Of a stretch of DNA of 64,000 bases, positions 11,536 through 21,794 are shown piece after piece. This DNA is from Aplectana chamaeleonis (lineage: Eukaryota; Nematoda; Chromadorea; Rhabditida; Cosmocercidae), in assembly GCA_029168955.1 (NCBI GenBank), contig JAPDOI010001384.1, positions 1 to 64,000 of the forward strand. Direction: 5' to 3'. The notes beneath the pieces are model-generated. The model saw only the letters and a list, made by a program, of their open reading frames with translations, searched no databases and had not been told where the DNA came from. The stretch's first letter is position 1. Each line of letters starts with the position of its first letter. Made by a program: the position numbers and the translations under genes.

Positions 11536-12610
11536 GCCTCTTGGCCACAAAGTGGAGATCCCTGTTGTTAACGAGTTCTATCTGTCAAGAGAATGCTACA
11601 CCGCTCTCATTACAGAGATAAATCCTGTCAACAAGAAGCGTACCCCCACGCCTGTTTCAATTCAGCGCGAGAAATCGAAATGCTTAATCTGTCATCTTAT
11701 ATTCTGCTTTTCCTATTCTAAGCTCTTATCCCTATTATTTTTTACTAGCAAGACCAAGCGATGATTTCGCTGAAGAAACTTTGCCCGTGCGCCAAGTTCT
11801 CGAGTTTTTTTAATTTCCCCTTTTAGTCTTTTAAAGTCTTTAAGATTAATTTCTCTAGACTTGTTTTGACAATTTTTTTGTGTCTAAGAGTTGCTATCCG
11901 TATGATCTCTTTCAAGTAGAGCAGGCTGGCAGACATTTGGGGAGAGGGTATAAAAAGCTGCGATGAAATATACGAAGCAATTTATGGGCAAGTTAGGTAA
12001 TCTACCATGTGCAAAAAAATTCTCACCGAAGTGAAGCTTGAATTTTTCTTATAAAGTTTTTCATGTTTAGTACCCGTTGTCGTCATATATTTATCACCTT
12101 GAGCTAGAGCTTGCTTCCGATTTCCTAGATCTGTCCAGAAGCTTCGACTGTGAATCCTTGGAGAAAGAACGCTGTAGGAAATGAATACTCCATTTCTTCT
12201 CCATTTCTTTTATGCCCTCTCTCTCCCAAAAATCCCGGGTATCATGTATCGGAGTATGGTACCGGGTATTCAGGCTTACAGGAATGCTGAGGAACTTGCC
12301 GTTTTGCTCACAAACACTTCTGTTATATCAAAGCTTAACCGTTGAAAAATGCTGTGCAATTGGGAGTGAGGCCTGCCCGCTTCTAAGTGTTTCCGCGCCC
12401 CTGCTGCAGGGAATCTCACCTGCGCCATCTAGTCATGTGCGCCGCGGTCGCGTCACCAAATGCGCAAAAGCGGCGTCGCTTTCATTTTTGAAATCTGGAG
12501 CGTTCCCTTTGGAGTTTCTTTTTTGTTGGCGGTGTCTCAATCTCCTCTGAATCCTTGTTTATTAGCTTTCTTGTCAGGATTTGGTTAAGTACTTAAGTGA
12601 AATAGATATA
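11536..12610. other. No gene recognised
   Basis: AT-rich then mixed sequence. The frame at 12212-12550 (plus) has no recognisable family and no splice context. Confidence 0.35.
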
Positions 12611-12614
12611 TTTT

Positions 12615-12870
12615 TCAGGTTATACTTAGTATCCGAATCACTCCTTTTCGGATATCCGACCGGATATCCGAGATTCGGATAATCCGATGACCGAAAATTC
12701 GAAAAAACGTATTATCTGAATCGAACCATTATGCGAAGGGTCTAAAATTCGGATAAAATCGGATAAAATTCGGATAAATTTGGGATAAAATCGGATAAAG
12801 TTCGGGTAGAATTTCGGATAAAATCGGATAATTTGTGGAAAAAATCGGATAAAATTGCACTAGGCCACGC
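12615..12870. repeat. Low-complexity tandem tract of CGGATAAAAT words
   Basis: At least ten degenerate copies of (TT)CGGATAAAAT and an inverted opening part (ATATCCGACCGGATATCCGA). The irregular period, around 10-24 bases, suggests slippage. It abuts the left end of the mariner. Confidence 0.75.
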
Positions 12871-12895
12871 CCATTTTTCCGTACCGCCTTCTATT

Positions 12896-14221
12896 TATTA
12901 GGTCTAGAAGTTAATTTTCGCGTTTTTGTTGTTATTGATATTTTGTAAAAAAATAGAAATTATTTTTATATAACGAATTTTTATGTTATAATGCTCACTG
13001 TATTATCAGCTTTCTATTGATATATAACACTTCACGTACCTTATAAAAAAGTATTATTTTGGATTTCAGAATATGTCAACTTTTGTGCCGGAAAAACGCC
13101 ATTTGCAGGAAGCTCTCCCTTTCGCCTTTTCATCTCGAGAAGAAAGCCACTGACGCGCACCAAATGCTTGCCCCAAGCTTACGGGGATGCTGCTGCATCC
13201 CATAAGAACCTGCCAAGAATGGTTTCAGCGTTTCAAATCGGGTGATTTTGACGTTAAGGACAAAGATCAATGGACAGGACAGCCAAAAAAGTTCGAAGAC
13301 GAGAACTTCAGGCTTTGTTGGATCAAGATTCGGCGGCTCCAAACGCAAGAACAGCTCGCGGCATCTCTCGGCGTCACCCAAAAAGCCAATTTCTATTCGA
13401 TTGAAGGCAATCGGGAAGATTCAAAAGGAAGGAAAATGGATCCCCTATGAGCTCTCAGAAGGGCGCAACAAAGAGCGAGAGAAAACAACTTCACAAAATC
13501 TTGTTCATGGACCGATTCAAAGAAAGTCTTTTGCCGCATCATAACTGGCGATGAAAAGTGGGTGTACTACGACAATCCGAGAAGCGAAGAAAATCGTTAA
13601 GGTTAGTCCCTGGGTGAAACAACAACTTCGACCGCAAAACCAAACATCCACGGGAAGAAGGTCTTACTGTGCATATGGTGGGATCGGCGCGGTATGCTGT
13701 ACTATGAACTTCTTCAGCCTGGCGAAACAGTTACTGCGAATCGCTATCAGCTTGTCCAACTAAGCGCAATTGCGGCATGAAATCGAAGCAAAGAGACCAG
13801 AATGGGCGAGTCGACACGAAAAAGCCATATTGCTTCATGATAACGCTCGACCTCATGTTGCTCGAACGGCAAAGGAGTGCGCTAAAAGAGTTCAAATCGG
13901 GAAGTCTTACCGCACCCGCCGTACTCTCCAGACATCGCCCCGATCGGATTATCACCTTTTTCCGGTCAATATGGCGCATGGTCTAGCCAGACATGCGCTT
14001 TCCAAGATCGTCGAGATGTCGAAAATGGCTCGATGAATGGGTGGAGGCCAATGACCAGAAAAATTTTATTATGATGGAATCCATAAGTTACCCAAACTCT
14101 GGGAAATGGATGTTGATAATGACGGAAATTATTTTGAATAAAAATTTTGTTTAAGTATGTCCAGTTTCAATAGTGTAAAAAGCGTAAAAAAAACGCGGAA
14201 ATTAACTTCCTGAACCTAATA
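12896..14221 (+). mobile_element. Degenerate mariner element
   Basis: Left end TATTAGGTCTAGAAGTTAAT and right end ATTAACTTCCTGAACCTAATA are inverted repeats carrying TA at both borders, as expected of a mariner insertion. The total, 1.33 kb, is the usual length of mariners. The single gene inside is a pseudogene (see next entry). Its sequence suggests the group that includes Himar/cecropia-type mariners. Confidence 0.85.
13160..14145 (+). pseudogene. Mariner transposase pseudogene
   Basis: The family protein of about 345 residues cuts and pastes the element at TA sites, using an N-terminal helix-turn-helix DNA-binding region and a DD34D catalytic domain. Visible pieces, in order but in different frames, are EWFQRFKSGDFDVKDKDQW (N-terminal region), TQEQLAASLGVTQ (second helix-turn-helix), ITGDEKWVYYDNP (first catalytic Asp, codon 13550-13552), LLHDNARPHVA (second Asp, 13839-13841) and SDYHLF (third Asp, 13947-13949). 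Several frameshifts and stops separate them, and the last two Asp codons lie 36 codons apart instead of 35, so indels have occurred there. It cannot produce a working enzyme. Confidence 0.85.
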
Positions 14222-14230
14222 GATTTCCGT

Positions 14231-14318
14231 TTAACCCATTCACGACCACGTGTCCCACCGGTGGGACAACCATTTACTAACACTTCGGACCGCGTGTCCC
14301 CCGGTGAGACACGCTTTT
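14231..14318. repeat. Duplicated GTGTCCCACCGGTGGGACA motif, possible piggyBac-type end
   Basis: TTAACCCATTCACGACCACG is followed by the palindrome GTCCCACCGGTGGGAC, then a second diverged unit (GACCGCGTGTCCCCCGGTGA). The TTAA-CCC start is typical of piggyBac-like ends, which insert at TTAA. No matching opposite end was found, so it may be a solo or truncated terminus. It lies 10 bases from the mariner border. Confidence 0.4.
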
Positions 14319-15004
14319 AAAAATCTCAATTTTCCGCCACACGAATGAATTTTTAAACTTTCTGAAGTTCAATGTACTTGCTAAACCTAGGCTCGTCTAC
14401 TGAAGTCTCGAGCCCGTCGGCAGCTCTGATTTAGCCTAACATTCAAACCTTCGTGAAAATAGCTGGGATTCATTCAGAAAAAATAGCTGCAAGAACGAAT
14501 TTTCGAAAGCATTATGAAACATTTTTTCTTTTACTGCCGTTTTCAGCTTCAACAGCAGGAATCCTTAATTGGAATTACGTTCTGTTTACCTGGAAACGTG
14601 TCATCACCTTGACTCCACACCCACTAGACCACAAAACATCGATTTCCTTCAACTTGAACTTTTTCACCTTACGCTGAACCGAACCTAAAAGGTGGCGCAG
14701 TCCGCTCTTCAACGTTGGTGCCACTGGAAACTTCTCAATTCTGTCAAGGTGAGCAGAACGCGGATCTTTGTGTTCCGGCGACAGACCAGGCGTTTCGCCC
14801 GTGTTACAGATTGGCCAATGGTTATCCTTGTCCAAAGGCAGATACAATGGTGCTGAAAGTATCTGTTACAGTTACGGCATCCGCGGTAACCGGCGCCCAC
14901 TCACGGAGCCCGGTGAATGATGAAAGTATGGCAGAGTGCTTCGATGCAAGGACGGCATCGGAAGGTAGCCAACCTAGTCCGTAAGTCCATACGCTGCCAA
15001 GACT
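14319..15004. other. Probable 5' flank of the RTE copy
   Basis: No frame with recognisable protein. The part from about 14690 on is GC-richer and leads without a visible boundary into the RTE-like coding remnant, so it could be its 5' region. Confidence 0.35.
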
Positions 15005-15660
15005 AGCGTTGCAACGCTGACCTGTCGGCACGTTGGTCAGGCCGCACGAGCAAACTGGCTCTTGCTCTAGAGCGTAGACATATTGATTTCTGTGCGATGC
15101 CAGAGACGGGATGGTCAGGTAGTAAGTCCAAGGACATTGGCAGAGGCTTCCAGGTTCTGTATATATCTGGGCAGCACTATAACCCACGAATGGCGTTGGC
15201 GTTGTCGTGTCTGAACGCTTCCGTAACGCGATTGCCTCACTTTGACGATCGTTTAATGAAGATAGTCATCGCAAGCGACGAACAACGAGTCCATATCTTT
15301 TCTGTGTATGCCCCTGGCAGACGGGTTGTTCCGAGCAAGCGAAAATGATTTCTGGATGATGTTCGATCAGAAGAACGCCGAGGGGCCACCAGAAGATATT
15401 GTATTGTTGTTCCGGGTGATATGAATGGCCACGTCGGAGAAACAAGTTGTATGGAAATGCCACAGAGGGTTCGGTTACGGCCCAAGGAACACGGGACGGC
15501 GAACGCATTCTCGACTATGCCGACACACACGTGACCTCGTCATTGTGAACACGATGTTCCGAAAGCGGCGATCCCACCCTGTTACCTGTACAGCAGTGGC
15601 AGCAGCCAGACGCGCAAATTGACTTTGTGCTTGTTCGGCGTCGTGATGAAAATATGGTCT
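15005..15660 (+). pseudogene. RTE-type retrotransposon endonuclease fragment
   Basis: RTE non-LTR retrotransposons encode an AP-like endonuclease followed by a reverse transcriptase. Here only the endonuclease is left. Pieces seen in shifting frames are LALALERRHIDFCAMPETGW, SGSKSKDIGRGF, GVGVVVSERFRNAIAS, FDDRLMKIVIASDEQRVHIF, GDMNGHVGET and DLVIVNTMFRKRRSHPVT. The ET(G/R)W and GDMNGHVG motifs match the conserved endonuclease blocks (the Glu of QETRW and the Asp/Asn of GD-N). At least four frameshifts and an in-frame stop break it, and no reverse transcriptase follows: at about 15665 it meets another repeat. It is dead. Confidence 0.8.
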
Positions 15661-15664
15661 CAGA

Positions 15665-16610
15665 CGCGAAGGAACGAATTACGGTTTACGATTAACGAAT
15701 TACGGGCATTTTTGGCAAGTTTTTTACGATTCACGATTTACGAAATTTCGGCCCAAAATCGTAACGAATCGTAATAAATCGTTATAAAACGAAACGCGGT
15801 TAAATGAACATTGCAAATCTGCGGTCGCCCAAGCCGAGCCAGGTCGGTAGCTTCACAGCTATTTACTCTCACGAAATGCTCTTGTCACATGATGAACACT
15901 AGGACGCAGACCTTTGGTGAAGCTACAGTCTATATCGGACCAAAATTTCGGTCCGTAGTTGCATACAACAGCTGCCGTTGCAACACGTACTGCAAACAGA
16001 ATCAGGTTGTGACCGCGATGTCCTTCTTCTTCTTCTTGCAGCCACATGACCATGATCCCCTGACGACTGATATTCGTCTCAGCACCTCTTCTAGCTCCTC
16101 TCTGTAAACTTCTAAAGCGGTCGTCTGCAACTGCGGACAGCAATTCCATTCCCACATAAATAGACAGTAAATATGGAGGCTCGGCTCTAAAGACCTGGCT
16201 GGCTCATGGAGCAAGTGAGGGTTGGAACCCAATATACTGTGCCTTATCTGGGCCTCGAATTCGGTCCGAAATCGAAGTGCGTCAATTATGCCCTACACGC
16301 CTCTTGCGGCCGCGCTTTTCAGTCGGAAGTTTCCAGCGCCGCAGTCGCCGATCTGTTGACGTCAGGTGAGCTGGAGAAACCGGGAACCAAACAAAATTGA
16401 AGAAAACTGCATAAACAATAAGCCATATCGTTTTAGCTTTGGAGCTAAAACTCGACTGAATTGACATGCGGCGGCGAAGCGTGTCGAGACGCGTTGCAGA
16501 ACGGAATTGACCCAGATAAGCACAGTACATTTTGTTGCAGAATTTTTCGAGATTTCTAAAAACAACCTCCCCACGCATCCATATCTTTAGCGGTTGAAAA
16601 GTTGTTTTCA
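15665..16610 (+). repeat. Dispersed repeat starting with TTACGATTTACGA tract, copy 1
   Basis: Begins with degenerate tandem ACGATTTACGA words (to about 15795) and continues with blocks shared with 43195-43965: AGGTCGGT, GCTTCACAG, CTATATCGGA, GCGGTCGTCTGC, CAACTGCGGACAG, GGCTGGCT, ATGGAGCAA and GTTGGAACCCAATATA. The CTGCAACTGCGGACAG segment also occurs inverted within the element. A partial, rearranged copy is at 31526-32090. No protein of known type. Confidence 0.65.
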
Positions 16611-16636
16611 TTCGAAGATCTCTTTAATAGTCTTGT

Positions 16637-17013
16637 ATGAGAAAAGGGATTTGGTATGACCTGGGAAAGGATGATGAGGAGAGGGGAAATGAATTGAAGA
16701 AGCTGCAGAAAAGTCGTGCTGAGTGGTGGCCCCTGATTAGGCTAGCCATAGGAAAGGCGCTGTAAGTGTGTTAATTCATGTTATTGTTTGGAATCTATTT
16801 TGAGCGGTTAAAAATAATTTTCAGGACTGATGTACGTTCGTACATGTTCAAGGCCGATGATCTACCGCTCGTACCAGCACCTGTAAGTCAGTACTCGCCA
16901 ATATTGATCTTCCTTCTCCGTTGAATTACTTCTTTTCAGAAACGCAAGTGTTTGGCGACAGGTTCGACGGTGACGGCATGCTAGAGAACTTCGAGGATGG
17001 CCTGTCTCCATGA
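16637..17013 (+). CDS. Three-exon fragment of an unidentified gene
   Basis: Exon 1 (16637-16761) encodes MRKGIWYDLGKDDEERGNE then LKKLQKSRAEWWPLIRLAIG and ends at a consensus donor (GCGCT|GTAAGTG). The intron (63 bases) ends ATTTTCAG. Exon 2 (16825-16882) continues in phase as TDVRSYMFKADDLPLVPAP and ends in CCT|GTAAGTC. The second intron (57 bases) ends CTTTTCAG. In the continued frame exon 3 gives KRKCLATGSTVTAC and a TAG at 16982. The +1 shifted frame of exon 3 gives a more protein-like acidic tail, VFGDRFDGDGMLENFEDGLS, ending at 17013. So either an alternative splice or a one-base lesion is possible. A charged, tryptophan-containing protein; the family is not recognised. Two consensus introns make this one of the better host-gene signals. 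Confidence 0.5.
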
Positions 17014-17669
17014 CCAATCAATTTTTTTGGCTGCCGGGCTCAACCTGATTTCATTTAGGTGACTTGAAGTTCTGATGGTGAGTGAGCTTGTACGCTGTTC
17101 TTCTATTGCGTGCTAGTCTTACTTTTTTTGAAATTAGGTTGGGCCGCAACTAGAAAAAATGCTTTGTTTCTATTTAGTTAAGTTCAACCATTGTTCTCTG
17201 TTCTTGTTAGTAATCGTCGTCCTCTATATTATAATCGTCCTTATTCCTGTTTATGTAAGATCTGTTAATCGTTTTTTGATAATGCTGTATATGCTTATAT
17301 TTGCTTTCATTTTTTATTGAATTCTGTTGATTCCTTTTTATGAAGTCTATCCATGGAAGGGGTGTTGGTGGCATGCCGTCAGGTGCACCTCGTGGAGCTA
17401 ATCGTGGTGGACCCGGCGGTTTCCGTGGTTCACGGAGTTGTCAGCAACTGCCTTCACTGGCATTTTCCAGTTATTTCCATCCGTTGATGTGGGTCATTCA
17501 CTCCGGTATTCGTCAGGGATCTCTGATAGTTTGGTGTTGTTGATTTACCATGATTCCCATCCATGTTCTCATTACTCGAGAAGGTAAATGTAGCGAGTAG
17601 AAAAAATTGTAGATTTTTTGAGAAAAATAAAACGTAGTTAACTGATATCGCCTTTTCTGGTTGACAAAG
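17014..17669 (+). other. AT-rich stretch with a possible Gly/Arg-rich exon
   Basis: At 17340-17450 a plus frame encodes GRGVGGMPSGAPRGANRGGP and then GGFRGSR, an RGG-type composition seen in RNA-binding proteins. It lies 330 bases downstream of the previous gene fragment and might be a further exon, but no good acceptor (only TTTTTATGAAG) or donor is visible. The frame runs to a stop at 17541. Confidence 0.3.
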
Positions 17670-19432
17670 TACAATACCGCGCGTATCTTTTGGTCATCCG
17701 GCGCGCTAGGGCGCCGGAGCGCGCCGTTTGGCGTCGTTTCTCCATAACTCGGTTCAAAGTGGTTCATTTCAAAAATAAACGTCAGATTTGAAATCAGCAT
17801 GGAAAATGCGACTCAGTGAACGTACAAATGTTTTAAAAAATTTCAAAGGAGAGATTTTGGGTTACGGTAGCTATCAAATGTTTCCTGTGTCCAAAAGGAT
17901 TGGCGATTAAGAGTAGTTGTATATGGTTTTTCAACGTTTACTTTTATTCATCACATTCGTGTTCTGTTTTTGAACCTCTGAATTCCTTCCAGAGCGTTCT
18001 GTCAACATCCTACCGAGAGTTTTTTTTTTACAAAAAACACTATTGCTAACCACAGATGGACGTGAATGCTATCGAACTATGAATTTCCTCTATATTGGTG
18101 AGCATTTTTGAAACAAATTGCAACAAATTCATTGAGAATTCAGGTTAGAAGAAGTCAGTGTTTAAGATGAAATGATTTTTGGTTTTCGGATATAAAGGTA
18201 GCAGGTTCTATGGCAAATTTTACCAGACATGTGAAAAATACAGCAATGCAGTTTCTGCCGTTTCTAATTGCGGAACGAAATCAGGTTCAAAATCAGGTAA
18301 AGCATGAAATTCTCTCGAAAAATCAACAATTGGGAATATTTTCAATTTTTCAAAAATTTAAATTTCATTAAACTTCCAAAATTTTATTTTCACACTGAAA
18401 ATGTCCCAGGACGCCACGCATTTTTTTAACAGCGCATGAATACGCTTGGGAATGGTTTCAAAGATGTGAAATTTGCCGAAACATTCTGAATTTTTCAAGA
18501 AAAAAAAATGAAATTTCGAAATTGAATTTTCATTAAAAGTTCCTAGTTCGGACTCCATCCCAGACGTCTCTTGAAACGGCTCATTTTTCAAAACTCCACT
18601 TATAAAATTCTAATATTGCGAGGGTATTCGCAACTTCTTCGGGCCCAAACGTACTCGCCGCTAAGGTCTCACCAGCGACCTTTGCGTAGAGCAATGTTCA
18701 GAGGGCTCTCGTGGTCGTTCCTGACGACGTCATCCGGAATCATCCCACTGTCCTAGACTGAACTTAGAGCAGATCTGGAAATAGCCTTCCTTCCGTCTCG
18801 ACGCTCCTTTCTGCTTCAGAAAGCGTTCACCGTAAAAGTACAAAAAACGAAATTACGGGTGGTGCAGTTACAGGGAAACACTAAAACAGTGCAGTAAAAA
18901 CGTAAATGTGGGCTGTGCTCCAATAGTTGATATCGGCACTTTATGAACCCAATTTATGGTAGGTCTCAAATCTTTCCGATGTGTGGTAAGTATGACGCAG
19001 TGATCGGTATAACGGACCATCAGGCATTGAATTAAAGAAGAGGCGTAGTGCATGTTTGGAGCAGTTGGTGTGCGTGCCGTCACGGGGTGAACGTTGCTGG
19101 TTCAGTTCTCGCGTATTTCCGTGATTTTTGCACATAACTCCGTCAGTTTCATCAGTTCATAGGTTTGATAGCTCACGTTAACACGAGCATACTAGAGCAG
19201 TTGGCGTGCGCGCCGTTGTGAAAAGAGTTTCGCAAGTTCATTTCCCATAGAGCATTGAAGTTTTTGCGTTGAGGGGTGTTTCTTCGTGACAAACTCGGAA
19301 GTATCATATGACATTAGTATTCTTTGTCTTGTCTTCTTACGAAAAACTTCTCGTGTTAATGTGAAAACACGGGGGAGTTTAGGACCAGCCCCAGACTTTC
19401 GTCTTTGGTCTAAGGAGATCTCACAAGTGAAC
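17670..19432 (+). repeat. Left arm of the 9.35-kb unit
   Basis: Pairs with 25335-27020 inverted, with scattered substitutions and small indels. Its innermost 20 bases (GAGATCTCACAAGTGAACA) pair instead with 24153-24176, which shows that the segment 24177-25340 was inserted into the right arm. It includes the GC palindrome GCGCGCTAGGGCGCCGGAGC near 17700. Confidence 0.8.
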
Positions 19433-19559
19433 ATGCGTCGCTCGGCATTTCCCCACCGTCGTCGCGCACTCTCCTCGCCGCATGCCTCTCACCCACCGCC
19501 CAGCCCGAGCGCTGGAGCGCAGAGAAATGAGGCACACTCGTGGATGGGGTTCAGGGATG

Positions 19560-19650
19560 TGCGGCAAACGATTTTGAGATTTCGGCAAACAGCAATCGGC
19601 AAGAAAATCCCAAAAACGGCCGGCAAACGGCAAAAAACCTCATCCCTTAG
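19560..19650. repeat. CGGCAAAC-word repeat
   Basis: GGCAAACG, TTTCGGCAAAC and GGCCGGCAAACGGCAAAAAA words occur here, and again at 21150-21275 together with the flanking text ATGTGCGGCA/TGCCGCACAT. An interspersed low-complexity family with at least two copies inside the 9.35-kb unit. Confidence 0.55.
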
Positions 19651-19859
19651 ATAGGCCCAAAAGTTATTCACATGTGCTGCTCTACTTTTTTTCCTTTCTT
19701 TCCAATATTTATGTCAACATTATAATATTTCTAATTCAAGGGAATAGTTTCATTTCAAGACAGCAGATCGACAAAAACAAGATATAGAGGGACCTCATGG
19801 AAATCAAAAAAATCGCCGCTGCGGCGCCGGCTCCTACATGCACCAAAGAGGCACTATCG

Positions 19860-20072
19860 CGGAGTAGCAGCGGCAATGTCGTGGTGGCCCCGCAGTAGTG
19901 CCGCTGTGACTCCGCACTACTGCCGCAACGGCTCCGCGGTAGTGCCTCTGCGCCTCCGCGGTTGTGCCGCTACGGCTCCGCGGTGGTGCCGCTGCGGCTC
20001 CGCGATCGGTAGCCGCGGTCTGACCTCCACGGTGGTGCCGCTGCGGCTCCGCGATCGGTAGCCGCGGTCTGA
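19860..20072. repeat. GC-rich tandem repeat, about 22-bp period, with a 51-bp duplication
   Basis: Degenerate units of the form GGTAGTGCCGCTGCGGCTCCGC run head to tail. The last part, GCGGCTCCGCGATCGGTAGC with its flanks, is duplicated at about 51 bases spacing (19994 and 20039). Strongly GC-rich compared with the surroundings. Confidence 0.75.
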
Positions 20073-20314
20073 CAAAACTAGAACCGACTGCGAGTAACAC
20101 ATATGAAATGAGTCATAATACAACTGGGTGGTGATTTCGCGTTAGGTTCACGCAAAACTGCAACATGACGGGCGCTGACAGAGAAAATGGAAATAGATTA
20201 TGAACGAAGAAAGAGATGGATAGCTTTAGAAAAAGTTCTCCGCAGGACTTTTTCGAAAACTATCCATCTTTCTCCTCATTCACACACTAGTTCCAATTTC
20301 TCTGTCCGTTCGCG

Positions 20315-20760
20315 TTAAAGGCAGGGTTCGCGAAAAAAACCGTTTTTGAGCTCTCTTCATGAGAATGTAGATTTGGTCATCACAAACGTGAAAATACGTG
20401 AAAAACCCGGAAATTCGATGGCAAACGCTCAAAAACAAAGTTAAACGGCTAACTACCGGTGTCGGCCGGCCCTAATTAACGAGAATTTTGTTAATGCTTG
20501 TCCATCCGCCTTTAATTTTGCTGCTAAAATAGTCAGCAGTCTCCATAAGTGCTCAGAAATTACTTAAGAAGCAAAATAAAAGTTAACAAAATAGGCTTTC
20601 ATAGAAATCTCGATAACCTGGGGCGGGAGGACACCAGGCAATAACTTGTTCCGTAGCGTTTTTTCTCCAATTTTCACGTATTTTCACTTTCGTAATGGCC
20701 AGATCTACCTTTCCATGAGGATAGCACCACAACCGATTTTATCGAGAACCCTGCCTTTAA
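20315..20760. mobile_element. MITE-like element, AAAGGCAGGG ends, subfamily 4
   Basis: Starts TTAAAGGCAGGGTTCGCGA and ends TCGAGAACCCTGCCTTTAA. Subterminal pairing continues (ATGAGAATGTAGATTTGG with CCAGATCTACCTTTCCATGA; GTGAAAATACGTGAAAAA with ATTTTCACGTATTTTCAC). No coding capacity. No second copy in the window. Confidence 0.75.
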
Positions 20761-21317
20761 GTTGAAATTTTGCGCGAATTTACTGCGAGCTGAAAAAAAG
20801 TTCAAAAAATCTTCAGAAATTTTTTTCTAAATCAATATTTTTTCTAGAAAAGACAGAATGAACAATTTTTCTTGGAGAATTTTTTACACTATGCGTATCC
20901 AATGTCTCATAAGATGGCATGCGAGTGCGTAGTTTCAGCAATGTCTGAAAATCTCCAAATAAAAAGCTCGGGTTTAGGTGCAGTTTACAGCGATTTCACC
21001 GCGAATTTAACGCGAGTTAACTCGCGTTTTCAAACAGCTTTACTACCACCCCAGATAACTCGAAACCCCGGATAACGTTTGAGCGAACAACGGATAATCG
21101 GACTACCCCTAGTGCCCACACAGCCGCGAGCATAGGCGGCGCTTCCTTCCCATATTTTGCCGAGTTTTGCCGGAAAAATAACAAAAATTTCGGCAAACGA
21201 CAAACGGCAAAAAAATCCCAAAAATGGCCGGCAAACGACAAACGGAAAACGTCAATTGCCGCACATCCCTGATGGGGTTGCAGCACCCAAACTGACATCA
21301 CGGAGGCACCCAACCGT

Positions 21318-21794
21318 TACAATACCGCTCGTAGGATTTGGTCAGAAAGTGAGCGAGGTCGGGTATTCGCGTCTTGTTCGTCTTTTTTGTATAACTCGCT
21401 TCAAACTCAACTTAGAGCGAAACTAGGGTGATATTCATGGTCCAAGCGTTGAGGGCTATCCAATGGGTTAGCCTTTGTCGTGATTACGTGAAGCATTCCA
21501 GATGTTTCGCAATCAGTCAGCTCTCTATATACGGTAGGCAACGGAAACCGCAGACAGAGACGGTAGCACACCAGCGGCCACTGTACCGTAATTACAAACC
21601 TGACTGATTGCGAAACTTCTGGAATGCTCAACGTAATCACCGCAAAGGCTACCCACTGGATAGCCCTCAACGCCAGGATCATGAATATCGCCCTAGTTTC
21701 AGCAAAGTTGAGTTTGAGCGAGTTATACAAAAAAGACGAAAAGACGCAGCCGACCTCGCTCACTTTCTGACCAAATCCTACGAGCGGTATTGTA
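21318..21794. mobile_element. 477-bp palindromic element with TA-CAATACCGC ends
   Basis: Arms of about 200 bases (21318-21520 and 21598-21794) are near-perfect reverse complements, with a 77-base spacer. Ends are TACAATACCGCTCGTAGGAT and ATCCTACGAGCGGTATTGTA. The end text (TACAATACCGC, TTTGGTCA, TATAACTCGnTTCAAA) parallels that of the surrounding 9.35-kb unit. A 156-codon minus frame through it follows from the palindrome, not from a gene. Confidence 0.8.
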
